Of a stretch of DNA of 61,192 bases, positions 26,731-35,226 are shown piece after piece (the stretch's first letter is position 1; every line of letters starts with the position of its first letter). Position numbers and translations under genes: made by a program. Under the pieces are notes generated by a model. It did not search any database. It saw only the letters and a program-made list of their open reading frames with translations, and was not told where the DNA came from. This stretch comes from JAQVSH01 sp964451605 (lineage in GTDB: Bacteria; Bacteroidota; Bacteroidia; Bacteroidales; UBA4181): NCBI GenBank assembly GCA_964451605.1, contig CAYVJA010000009.1, forward strand, positions 1-61,192, given 5' to 3'.

Positions 26731-27819
26731 TTATTTTTGTAATACAACATCGATTCTGTCGAAATCCTGTTTCCGGCTGTATTCGAGCTGCCGGCTCAGG
26801 TTGGTAATAATTTGCAGGCCCATTTCGTCCGGAAAGAGTGCGGAATCGAGAAGATTCACCGGATCTCCGGTACTGTCAAGCTGCAATTGGAGGGTATCCT
26901 GCTTCTCCGAATAAAAGAGCGAAATACGTGCCGGTCGCTGAGGCATGGCGGAAAAATGAAGATTGACCAACTCCTCAGCCACAAGCAGCAAACTTTGTAT
27001 CCGGGCAGGAGTCACAGCGTGCTTCTCGCAGAGGCGCTGCATCTCGGCCTGCATGGCATAAAGGTCGTAATTCATCGTCTCGAGTGCAAATGAGCAGCTG
27101 CGGATTCTCTGAATAAAAGCGCGTGTCTTCTCCTTGAGAGGGTTTTCGAATATCTGCGAGGGAGGACCCTCTTCGTAAATAATCCCTTCGTCCATATAGA
27201 AGACCCGGTTTGAGACATCGCGGGCAAAGTCCATCTCATGGGTTACAATAGCCATTGTCATCCCCTCTCTGGCCAGTTTGCGAATTACTGAAAGCACCTC
27301 GCTGATCATCGTGGGATCAAGAGCCGAAGTGGGTTCGTCGAAAAGAATAATTTCAGGCTCCATGGCCAGACAACGGGCGATAGCCACCCGCTGTTTCTGT
27401 CCGCCCGAGAGTTGATGAGCATAGCAGTCGGCCTTTTCGGCCAATCCAACCAGCTTGAGCAGCTCCATGGCCCGTTTTTCGGCATCGGCACGGTTCACCC
27501 CTTTAAGTAGCGTGGGCCCCAGGGTAAGATTGCGCAAAATAGAGAGATGCGAAAAGAGATTAAACGATTGGAATACCATTCCCATCTTTTGTCGCATTGC
27601 TGCCACGTTTACCCCCTTTTCGAGAATATTCACCTCGTCGATGAAGATTTTCCCTCCCGTTGGCTGTTCAAGCAAATTCAAACAGCGGAGAAAGGTACTT
27701 TTCCCGGTTCCGGACGGACCGATGATGGAGATTACCTCCCCTTTTTTAATCTCGGTATCGATAGCGCGCAGAACGGTAAGAGGGCCATAGCACTTCGAAA
27801 GATTTTCTACTCTGATCAT
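26731..27819 (-). CDS. Amino-acid ABC transporter ATP-binding protein fused to an RsbW-like HATPase domain
   Basis: A 362-residue protein from ATG at 27819. Residues about 1-240 are a GlnQ/HisP-type ATPase: Walker A GPSGTGKST (about 34-42), Q-loop MVFQSFNLF, signature LSGGQKQRVAIAR, Walker B IILFDEPTSALDP and H-loop VTHEMDF. The tail (about 250-362) is unlike a normal GlnQ tail: it has an N-box EELVN in LLLVAEELVNLHFSA and a G-box-like DEMGLQIITNLSRQLEYSR, matching anti-sigma-factor kinase HATPase domains. It sits between the transporter gene and a STAS gene, with gaps of 9 and 6 bp, so a transport-linked partner switch is plausible but not shown. Confidence 0.88.
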   Translation of the reverse strand: MIRVENLSKCYGPLTVLRAIDTEIKKGEVISIIGPSGTGKSTFLRCLNLLEQPTGGKIFIDEVNILEKGVNVAAMRQKMGMVFQSFNLFSHLSILRNLTLGPTLLKGVNRADAEKRAMELLKLVGLAEKADCYAHQLSGGQKQRVAIARCLAMEPEIILFDEPTSALDPTMISEVLSVIRKLAREGMTMAIVTHEMDFARDVSNRVFYMDEGIIYEEGPPSQIFENPLKEKTRAFIQRIRSCSFALETMNYDLYAMQAEMQRLCEKHAVTPARIQSLLLVAEELVNLHFSAMPQRPARISLFYSEKQDTLQLQLDSTGDPVNLLDSALFPDEMGLQIITNLSRQLEYSRKQDFDRIDVVLQK

Positions 27820-27828
27820 AGCTTTCAA

Positions 27829-30063
27829 TTAATTTGTGCGAATGGGGCTTACCTTACGCTCCAGACGGACAAAAAGCACCATCATAAGCCAGGATACCAA
27901 AAAGTAAATCACCGCTACCATAATAAGCGGGAAAAAAGCATCGAAAGTTCGGCTTCGGATAATATCGCCTGCCTTGGTAAGATCCTGCACGGCAATATAG
28001 CCCACAACCGAAGTCATCTTCAGCATAGAAATCAGCTCTCCCTGATATACCGGAAGCACAGAACGAGCCGCCTGAGGCATCACAATATGAAAGAAGGTTT
28101 TCCATTTTGAGAACCCGAGAGCGATACCGGCCTCACTTTGTCCCTTATCAACCCCCTCAATCCCCGTACGGAACATCTCCGACACATAGGCAGCCAGATT
28201 CATACCAAAGGCAATTACGGCCACCAACATCGGGCTGATGTTTACAGAGGCGAACACTACATAATAGACAATCATCAGCACCACCAAAACCGGAGTACCC
28301 CGCATCACAGCAATATAAACCGAAGCAATACCCCTGAGGAATGATCGGCGCGACATGCGCAAAAAACAGATAAGCGCACCCAACAGAGTACCAAAGATTG
28401 CCGAAAGCAGCGAAACCCACAAGGTGGTTTGAAGCCCGTCGAGAATCAACAGGTAACGTTTCTCCTTGATCAGGTTATTTTGAAAGCTTTCTGCCACTTT
28501 CGATCCAAAACCCTTTCCGCCCGGGCTGTCCTCTTCCGAAACAACCGCCTCTCCCGCCCGGCTCTTTAAAACCACTGCAGCCGTACGAAACTCCATATAG
28601 GGATCGGAAAAATCGACCTGTTTCTGCCTCTCTTCGGTAATGGCAATCCCATCGGCAATCATATCGACCTTGCCCGATGCCAAAGCTGCAACCAACGATT
28701 CGAAGTTCATGGTTACAATTTCCATATTTAACCCTTCGGACTGGGCAAAGGTCTGGATCAGTTCAATATCGAAACCCACATAATCCTGGTTCATCATCGA
28801 TACGTAGGGAAGATCATCGATAGCTACACCCAGCGTAACCCTCGTTTTGCCGGAAACCGGTTTCGGTTTGGGCATCACAGCCAACTCAGGGTCGTTAATA
28901 CACCACCGTTTGTAGATAGTATCGTAAATTCCCGACGTTTTGGCCTGAGCCAGAAAACGATTGAACCTGTTTCTCAGAAGAGTATCCCCTTTTTGAAAGC
29001 CATAGCCGAGGGGCTTGCTGAGCAGGGTGTCGGTAATAATTTTCAGTTGTGCATTTTGCCTTATAAGTACACCTGCCGTGATAGCATCCATTAGCACTAC
29101 ATCAATCTTATTTGTAGTCAACGACAAGACCATATCGGCAGTGCCCGAAAATCGGAGAATCTGTGCCGAAGGATAGGTTACCGCTACGAATGCATCGTGA
29201 ATGGTGCCCTCCAAAACGCCAATCTTCTTTCCATGCAGGTCATTGGCACTGCTGATGAGAGACCCTTCAGGCGCCTCAGCCGGCGATCCGTTTCTAACCA
29301 AAAGAACCTGCGGATTATCGAAATAGGGCTTCGTAAAATTGACCGATTGTTTGCGTTCTTCATTCACGGTGAGGTCGCAGATAATCATATCGATCTTCCC
29401 GGACGAAAGCGCCGGTAAAAGGGCTGCAAAGAGCATATCCTTAAAGAGAACCGGCCGCCCCAGAGCCAGACCGATACGACGTCCCAATTCCGCATCAAAG
29501 CCCACAATCTCCTGCTTACTGCCTACAAAGGTAAAGGGCTCATGCATGGCTACAGTACCAATGAGAAGGGGTTCGCCCGATTCGGCAACCGCAATGGAAA
29601 CCTCCCCGTAAGGGGGCACATCAGGCCCGAACCAACGTTGCTTCATATCGTCAAGTACGCCCGTACTCCGAAGCGAATCGAGAATGGCATCAACCCGGTT
29701 AAGCAAGAGATCGTTCTCTTTTCGGATTGCAATGGCCGACTGCTCCATATTAACCGGTTCGTCAATAGCCTTCAGTTCCGAATGCTCTCTAAGAACACAT
29801 TTGGCCTCGGTAAGAGGTGAAATCACCGCATCGAGCTGGCCGGCCTTTAAAGCAGCTACCGCATCGAGCGAAGCATCAAACCGAAGCACTGTGGCCTCAG
29901 GAAAGCGCGTTGCCGCATTTTTCTCTCCGGTCGAACCGGTCATCACCCCGATGGAGGCATTACGCGCATCATCAAGGGTTTCAATTACCAATACATCATT
30001 CGAACAGCCGGAGGTCACAACCAGCAACCAAAACCACAGCCATAAAGAGTAACGGGCTTTCAT
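27829..30063 (-). CDS. Fused substrate-binding/permease subunit of an amino-acid ABC importer
   Basis: A 744-residue protein from ATG at 30063 (TTG at 30069 is weaker) with a lipobox-like VVTSGC. Three pieces of class-3 binding protein precede the permease: a lobe-2-plus-tail piece (about 35-150), a complete protein (about 160-395, both lobes), and a lobe-1 piece (about 415-510, with GFDIELIQTFAQ and MIADGIAITEERQKQVDFSDPYM). The permease (about 535-744) has the HisM-type EAGIALGFSKWKTFFHIVMPQAARSVLPVYQGE loop. It should import an amino acid; the ligand is unknown. It is 32 bp downstream of the pyrophosphatase gene on the same strand, followed by the ATPase gene. Confidence 0.88.
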   Translation of the reverse strand: MKARYSLWLWFWLLVVTSGCSNDVLVIETLDDARNASIGVMTGSTGEKNAATRFPEATVLRFDASLDAVAALKAGQLDAVISPLTEAKCVLREHSELKAIDEPVNMEQSAIAIRKENDLLLNRVDAILDSLRSTGVLDDMKQRWFGPDVPPYGEVSIAVAESGEPLLIGTVAMHEPFTFVGSKQEIVGFDAELGRRIGLALGRPVLFKDMLFAALLPALSSGKIDMIICDLTVNEERKQSVNFTKPYFDNPQVLLVRNGSPAEAPEGSLISSANDLHGKKIGVLEGTIHDAFVAVTYPSAQILRFSGTADMVLSLTTNKIDVVLMDAITAGVLIRQNAQLKIITDTLLSKPLGYGFQKGDTLLRNRFNRFLAQAKTSGIYDTIYKRWCINDPELAVMPKPKPVSGKTRVTLGVAIDDLPYVSMMNQDYVGFDIELIQTFAQSEGLNMEIVTMNFESLVAALASGKVDMIADGIAITEERQKQVDFSDPYMEFRTAAVVLKSRAGEAVVSEEDSPGGKGFGSKVAESFQNNLIKEKRYLLILDGLQTTLWVSLLSAIFGTLLGALICFLRMSRRSFLRGIASVYIAVMRGTPVLVVLMIVYYVVFASVNISPMLVAVIAFGMNLAAYVSEMFRTGIEGVDKGQSEAGIALGFSKWKTFFHIVMPQAARSVLPVYQGELISMLKMTSVVGYIAVQDLTKAGDIIRSRTFDAFFPLIMVAVIYFLVSWLMMVLFVRLERKVSPIRTN

Positions 30064-30095
30064 ACGCAATGCGCATCAGGTTACAGACAGCAAAA

Positions 30096-32318
30096 TTATA
30101 AGAGGCTCCAGGCAACCGTCAACCCTGCCATTACTATCGAGACCATGCTCATTAGCTTAATCAGGATATTCAGACTGGGTCCGGAAGTGTCTTTAAAAGG
30201 ATCGCCAACCGTATCGCCAACCACTGTGGCTTTATGACAATCCGAACCCTTTCCGCCCAGGTTGCCCTCCTCGACATATTTCTTGGCATTGTCCCAGGCA
30301 CCGCCCGAATTGGCCATAAAAACAGCCAGCACAAAACCGGTTCCCAAACCTCCTGCAAGCAACCCCATAACTCCGGAAACACCTAACAAACAGCCTGTTA
30401 ATACAGGAATCAGGATAGCCAATAAGGAAGGAAGAAGCATTTCCCGCTGGGCACCCTTGGTTGAAATCTCTACACACCGTGCATAGTCGGGCTCTGCCTT
30501 TCCCTCCATAATTCCGGCAATTTCGCGGAACTGACGCCGAACCTCTTCCACCATCTTCTGGGCAGCCCTGCCCACCGCATTCATGGTCAATCCGCAGAAG
30601 AGGAATGCCATCATCGAACCGATAAAAATACCCACCAGCACTATCGGATTCATCAGTGTTACGTTAAACCAGGCCATAAAATCGGGTATACCGGCAGCCT
30701 GCACCTTCTCTACCGAAAGCAGATCGGCCACGGCGGGAATGGATTTTCCCTGCTCCAGCAGACGAATCATCCCAATCTTAATCTCCTCAATATAGGATGC
30801 AAGGAGAGCCAGAGCGGTAAGGGCTGCAGATCCTATAGCAAAACCTTTTCCGGTTGCTGCGGTAGTATTACCCAAGGCATCCAGTGCATCGGTACGGCGA
30901 CGAACCTCCTTATCAAGGCCGCTCATCTCGGCATTTCCCCCGGCATTATCGGCAATGGGGCCATAGGCGTCGGTGGCCAGCGTGTAGCCCAGTGTGGAAA
31001 GCATTCCCACGGCTGCGATACCAATGCCATAGAGACCCAAACTCAGATTTGATGCGCTCATGGCGTTATGGACATCAAACTGAATGGCGCAGAAATATGA
31101 CGACAGAATGGCGAGAGCAATGGTAACCACAGGAATAGCGGTAGAGAGCATACCCAATCCAAGGCCCGAAATAATTACCGTAGCAGGGCCGGTTTTGGCA
31201 CTCTCTGCCACCTTTATGGTGGGTTTATAACTTTGCGAGGTGTAATATTCGGTAGATTGCCCGATAATAATACCCGCCACCAAACCCGAAATTACTGAAA
31301 AAGAGAGCCCTATCCAGTTAGGAATACTAAGAAGATAAAGAATGGCGAAAGTAGAAACAGCAATCAGTGCGGAACTTACATTCACCCCTTTGCCCAACGA
31401 AGCGAGCAGCTCCTTCATGCCGGCCTTTTCGCCGGTTTTGACCAAAAAAATGCCCAAAATGGAGAGTACAATCCCTGCAGCAGCGATAAGCATGGGGGCA
31501 AAAATAGCCTTTTGCTGAAGATCGGGATCTAAGGCAAACGCAGCAGCGCCCAGCGCAGCAGTGGCCAAAACAGCACCGCAATACGACTCATACAAGTCGG
31601 CACCCATACCGGCCACATCTCCTACATTGTCGCCAACATTATCGGCAATGGTAGCGGGATTACGAGGATCGTCCTCAGGAATACCTGCCTCTACCTTTCC
31701 TACTAAATCGGCACCCACATCGGCAGCCTTAGTATATATTCCACCACCTACACGGGCAAAGAGTGCCTGTGTAGAAGCACCCATCCCAAAAGTAAGCATA
31801 GTGGTGGTAATCAAAATCATTTTATGCGAAGGGCTGGGATCCTCAATAAAATGGTTGAGAATCACATACCAAATGGAGATATCAAGAAGGCCGAGCCCCA
31901 CAACCACAAGACCCATCACTGCACCACTACGGAAAGCTACCCGAAGCCCGCTGTTGAGCGACTCACTGGCCGCCTGGGCTGTACGGGCCGAGGCATACGT
32001 AGCCGTTTTCATTCCCAAAAAGCCGGCAAGACCCGAAAAGAACCCACCCGTTAAAAATGCAAAAGGCACCCATTCATTCTGCACCTTCAAACCAAACGCA
32101 AGAAAAGCAAAAAAGAGCGACAGGATCACAAACACCACTACAACCACCTTATACTGCTGCCACAAATAGGCCATAGCACCCGTGCGAACATAAGCAGCAA
32201 TTTTACGCATCTGGGCGGAACCCTCATCCCGCCGCATTAATTGTTTAAAAAAATAAAAAGCAAACAGCAGAGCCAGCATCGAAGCGGCCGGAATGAGCCA
32301 GAAGTAGGTAGCAATCAT
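30096..32318 (-). CDS. hppA: Membrane-bound ion-pumping pyrophosphatase
   Basis: A 740-residue integral membrane enzyme coupling PPi hydrolysis to Na+ or H+ export. Family signatures: GGGIYTKAADVGADLVGKVE, DNVGDNVGDVAGMGADLYESY, TDAYGPIADNAGGNAEM and GGAWDNAKKYVEEG near the C terminus. The K+-sensing site reads GNTTAATGKG, with Ala where K+-independent enzymes have Lys (GNTTKA), so a K+-dependent type, often Na+-pumping, is favoured. It is the first gene of a minus-strand run with the ABC importer; whether these are one transcript is unknown. Confidence 0.95.
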   Translation of the reverse strand: MIATYFWLIPAASMLALLFAFYFFKQLMRRDEGSAQMRKIAAYVRTGAMAYLWQQYKVVVVVFVILSLFFAFLAFGLKVQNEWVPFAFLTGGFFSGLAGFLGMKTATYASARTAQAASESLNSGLRVAFRSGAVMGLVVVGLGLLDISIWYVILNHFIEDPSPSHKMILITTTMLTFGMGASTQALFARVGGGIYTKAADVGADLVGKVEAGIPEDDPRNPATIADNVGDNVGDVAGMGADLYESYCGAVLATAALGAAAFALDPDLQQKAIFAPMLIAAAGIVLSILGIFLVKTGEKAGMKELLASLGKGVNVSSALIAVSTFAILYLLSIPNWIGLSFSVISGLVAGIIIGQSTEYYTSQSYKPTIKVAESAKTGPATVIISGLGLGMLSTAIPVVTIALAILSSYFCAIQFDVHNAMSASNLSLGLYGIGIAAVGMLSTLGYTLATDAYGPIADNAGGNAEMSGLDKEVRRRTDALDALGNTTAATGKGFAIGSAALTALALLASYIEEIKIGMIRLLEQGKSIPAVADLLSVEKVQAAGIPDFMAWFNVTLMNPIVLVGIFIGSMMAFLFCGLTMNAVGRAAQKMVEEVRRQFREIAGIMEGKAEPDYARCVEISTKGAQREMLLPSLLAILIPVLTGCLLGVSGVMGLLAGGLGTGFVLAVFMANSGGAWDNAKKYVEEGNLGGKGSDCHKATVVGDTVGDPFKDTSGPSLNILIKLMSMVSIVMAGLTVAWSLL

Positions 32319-32372
32319 AAACAGCAGGGTTTAATTATATTGGGATAAAGGTAAAAAAAAACTGCAAAAGAA

Positions 32373-32520
32373 AATGGTGAATGGTTAACTGTAAATGGTT
32401 AATGAAAGAAAACGCGCAAGCGCGAAAAAGATTGATGCATTCACGTTTTGCGAAGCGCAGCACCAGAGCACCAGAGCACTAGAGCACCCGCGCGAAGCGC
32501 ACATTCACCATTAACCATTA
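32373..32520. repeat. Intergenic repeat site 2 with heptamer ends
   Basis: Left: AATGGTG/AATGGTTAA heptamer units (from 32373), then hairpin-like CGCGC-AA-GCGCG (32413-32424), TTTTGCGAAGCGCA, three octamers (GCACCAGA twice, GCACTAGA once; 32459-32482), GCGCGAAGCGC, and right-end heptamers ATTCACCATTAACCATT (32502-32518) that are inverted relative to the left end. The site lies between the pyrophosphatase promoter region and the OM protein stop. Confidence 0.8.
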
Positions 32521-32536
32521 ATTAGCGAGCAGCGCA

Positions 32537-33115
32537 TCAGAGGTACATCCCCACCGATAGTGTCAGCAACCGACTTTTGGATTCCAGATTACTAAGGGAA
32601 AATCCGGCAATGCGGGTAAAGCCCCAGTCGTAGCGGGCTGTAAGGGAGATGCGGTGCAGAATGTCTACTCCTATGCCCAGTCCTGCGCCGTAGTCCCATC
32701 TTTTGGTGGAAAAGTCGTTTCCGGTTGCCTCACCGGACGCGTCGGCATGGAGAAGGTAGCTGGCATATGGGCCGCCCAGGAGGTAGGGGGCAACGAGACG
32801 AGGTATACAGAAGAGTGGAAAGCGAAAGGTAAGAGGAAACTCCAGAAATTCCATATCAAGGGCGTCGGTACTCTTCACTGAATAGAGGAATTCAGGCTGA
32901 ATGGCTATGCCGGGGAAGGGAAGCAGAAGGAAAAAGCCAGCGTTCCAGCCCGCACTCGAGGCGGTGGCTCCATCCCATCCGTCTCGCAGATTAACCGACG
33001 AAAAGCTGGAGTAGTTTAATCCGCCTTTAATACCCATTCTCGGCTGCGAATAAGCGTTCAGGGCGAAAGAAAGAAGCAACCCTGCGAGAAAAAATCGTTG
33101 TAGTATGCTGCTCAT
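32537..33115 (-). CDS. PorT-type outer-membrane beta-barrel protein
   Basis: A 192-residue protein with a signal peptide (about 1-23, ending NAYSQ) and alternating amphipathic strands: MGIKGGLNYSSFSS, AGWNAGFFLLLPFPGIAIQPEFLYS, LGGPYASYLL, WDYGAGLGIGVDI, LTARYDWGF and a final LLTLSVGMYL that ends in the aromatic/aliphatic pattern of OM barrels. It fits the outer-membrane beta-barrel (PorT/OMP_b-brl_2) family. Function unknown. It lies between two repeat sites. Confidence 0.8.
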   Translation of the reverse strand: MSSILQRFFLAGLLLSFALNAYSQPRMGIKGGLNYSSFSSVNLRDGWDGATASSAGWNAGFFLLLPFPGIAIQPEFLYSVKSTDALDMEFLEFPLTFRFPLFCIPRLVAPYLLGGPYASYLLHADASGEATGNDFSTKRWDYGAGLGIGVDILHRISLTARYDWGFTRIAGFSLSNLESKSRLLTLSVGMYL

Positions 33116-33235
33116 CGTTTTCGGTTTTACTCTGCAGCAGTCGGGCTACTGCGTACAATAGATGATTATTTTCGCACTAAAGATAGCCGGAAGTTACATC
33201 GTTTTGGGTCCGGACACAAGTTTCGGGAATAATTT

Positions 33236-33374
33236 CCATTAACCATTTACCATTGACCATTCATTATTAGCCATTTGCGCGTAGCGCAGCACTAGAGCAC
33301 CAGAGCACCAGAGCACTAGAGCACTAGAGCACTAAAGCATTAGAGCACTAGAGCATTAGAGCACTAAAGCATTT
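33236..33374. repeat. Intergenic repeat site 3 (clearest example): heptamers, hairpin, ten octamers
   Basis: In order: CCATTAA, CCATTTA, CCATTGA, CCATTCA and diverged units with period 7 (33236-33276); hairpin TGCGC-GTA-GCGCA (33276-33288); then ten 8-bp units (33289-33368): GCACTAGA or variants GCACCAGA, GCATTAGA and GCACTAAA, plus a partial GCATTT. It ends 6 bp before the stop codon of the DMT transporter gene. Confidence 0.92.
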
Positions 33375-33380
33375 GCGTAT

Positions 33381-34286
33381 TCACGCTTTTCGTCGGGTGA
33401 AGAGAATAACAAAAACGCTACCCGAAAGGGCAGTTGCAGCCCCCAGCACTGTGGTAAAAGAGAGATGTTCGGGAACAATCAGGGCAACACCTCCCACTGC
33501 CAAAAGGTGCATAGCTACGAAAGTAACAATGGGATTCAGCGCCACAATGACACTCACCTTATGCGACTCTAAAAATTTGAAGGCCACAGCGATAGCCCCA
33601 TAAGCAATCAATGTATTGAGGCCCAGAAAAATAACCAGACTCCAACCCAGGGTATCGAGCGATGCAAATCCTTTGATCTCCAAACCGAACGAAAAGAGGA
33701 GCGCACACACACCATAGATAAAAAGATTCAGCTGGTGAGCGGAGTAGGTTCGCAACAACTCCTTCTGCCACAAAGCATAAAAGACCCATGCCACCGCACT
33801 GAATATCACCCATAATACCCCGGCCACATACCCTTTCTGGTTAGACATGGCACCCAGCTGCTCCCAGTAAAAGAGCGACAGGCCGGATAGCACAATAAGA
33901 AAGCCCATCAAATGACGCCAGGAGACTTTTTCCCGAAACAGATAGATGCCGGTTACCGCAAACAAGACGGGCCCCAGTTGCGAAAAGACCTGGGCATTCG
34001 ATGGGGTGGTAAAATCGAGCCCCTTCATATAACTATAGTAGTTGCATCCCAGGCAGAGAGCGGCTCCGACCAGTTTAAGCGGGGGTCGGAGAAAGACGGA
34101 AAAACTGGCGGGTTTCGAAAAATAGAGATAGAGTGCAAGCAGTAAAAAGGCGGTAGAAAAGCGAGCCCAGACAATAGTAAAGGGAGTCAGGCTGTAGTGA
34201 CTCAGGGTAATCTTCAGCGCAATGGCCAGCAGCCCCCACATTAAACCCGCCAGCGAAGCGTAAAAAAATCCTTTCCCCTGATTCAT
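33381..34286 (-). CDS. DMT-superfamily (EamA) transporter
   Basis: A 301-residue membrane protein from ATG at 34286, with ten hydrophobic helices as two EamA halves. The halves are visible as ASLAGLMWGLLAIALKITL...NAQVFSQLGPVLFAV and VIFSAVAWVFYALWQKELL...ESHKVSVIVALNPIVTF. Family members export metabolites or take up sugars and nucleotides; the substrate is unknown. It is divergent from a dienelactone hydrolase gene. Confidence 0.88.
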   Translation of the reverse strand: MNQGKGFFYASLAGLMWGLLAIALKITLSHYSLTPFTIVWARFSTAFLLLALYLYFSKPASFSVFLRPPLKLVGAALCLGCNYYSYMKGLDFTTPSNAQVFSQLGPVLFAVTGIYLFREKVSWRHLMGFLIVLSGLSLFYWEQLGAMSNQKGYVAGVLWVIFSAVAWVFYALWQKELLRTYSAHQLNLFIYGVCALLFSFGLEIKGFASLDTLGWSLVIFLGLNTLIAYGAIAVAFKFLESHKVSVIVALNPIVTFVAMHLLAVGGVALIVPEHLSFTTVLGAATALSGSVFVILFTRRKA

Positions 34287-34306
34287 ATCCAAACTTTTTC
34301 GGTGTG

Positions 34307-34314
34307 CAAATGTA
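34307..34314 (-). promoter_or_regulatory. Candidate -7 element for the DMT gene
   Basis: TACATTTG on the minus strand fits TAnnTTTG, 21 bp upstream of the ATG. No convincing -33 element. On the plus strand, TATCTTTC (34336-34343) may serve the divergent hydrolase. Confidence 0.4.
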
Positions 34315-34374
34315 ACAGAAAGGGGAAGTAATCTCTATCTTTCGGAAGAAAATCACCCCCTAAAGAGCCTTGCC

Positions 34375-35226
34375 ATGGAACAGGAAGTAAACCATTACTA
34401 CCGGGAGTACACCAAAGGAACAATGAACCGTCGCGAGTTCATCAAATTATCATCGTCTCTGGCCGGGGGTGCAGCCCTGGCACTTTCGCTCCTGGCTTCG
34501 GAAGATGCCTCTGCGCAGATTACCGATCCGGCCGATAGCAGGCTTGAAACCAACGAGCTCTCCTACCCTACCCCAATAGGCAATTACAAAGCCTATATGG
34601 CCCGGCCGAAAGGGGCAAAAAAATTGCCCGCTGTGATTGTAATTCACGAAAATACAGGACTCCAGCCCCATATTAAAGATGTGGCCCGGCGGATTGCCTT
34701 AGAAGGGTTTGTGGCACTGGCTCCGGATGTGCTCTCACCCTTTGGCGGCACACCTGCAGAGATGGAGAAGACACGCCCGCTATTTCAACAGGTGAATTAC
34801 GACGATGCCAAAGCGGGTTTTACTGCCGCTGTGGCCTATCTGAAAACGAATCCCCTCACCACAGGGAAGGTGGGTTGTACCGGTTTCTGCTGGGGAGGTG
34901 CAATGACCAACCAGGTGGCCGTGAATGCTCCCGATCTTTTGGCTGCTGTTCCCTATTACGGCGGACAGCCTGCAGCCGATGAGGTTCCTCGCATAAAAGC
35001 CGAAATGGTTCTTCACTATGCCGAAAACGACGAACGGATCAACGCGGGGATTCCGGCCTTCGAAGAGGCCTTGAAAAAAGCCGGCGTTCGATATACCCTT
35101 TACCGCTATCCGGGTGCAGGCCATGCATTCAATAACGATACCAACCCGGGGCGTTATCACGAGGCCTCAGCTAAATTGGCCTGGGAACGAACCATTGCCT
35201 TCTTTAAAGAGAAGCTGGCCGATTAG
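34375..35226 (+). CDS. Dienelactone hydrolase family protein, Tat-exported
   Basis: A 283-residue alpha/beta hydrolase with a twin-arginine motif (NRREFIKLSS, residues about 18-27) and an alanine-rich helix, so probably a Tat substrate. The catalytic Cys is in GFCWGGAMTN, Asp in YAENDERINAG and His in YPGAGHAFNND, the Cys-Asp-His set of dienelactone hydrolases. The true substrate in an exported enzyme is unlikely to be a chlorinated dienelactone and is unknown. The last 23 bp overlap the convergent sulfatase-maturase gene. Confidence 0.87.
   Translation: MEQEVNHYYREYTKGTMNRREFIKLSSSLAGGAALALSLLASEDASAQITDPADSRLETNELSYPTPIGNYKAYMARPKGAKKLPAVIVIHENTGLQPHIKDVARRIALEGFVALAPDVLSPFGGTPAEMEKTRPLFQQVNYDDAKAGFTAAVAYLKTNPLTTGKVGCTGFCWGGAMTNQVAVNAPDLLAAVPYYGGQPAADEVPRIKAEMVLHYAENDERINAGIPAFEEALKKAGVRYTLYRYPGAGHAFNNDTNPGRYHEASAKLAWERTIAFFKEKLAD

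Noticed and set aside
33289..33374. Octamer arrays as a CRISPR array
   Set aside because: Unit is 8 bp, there are no spacers, and no cas gene is nearby.
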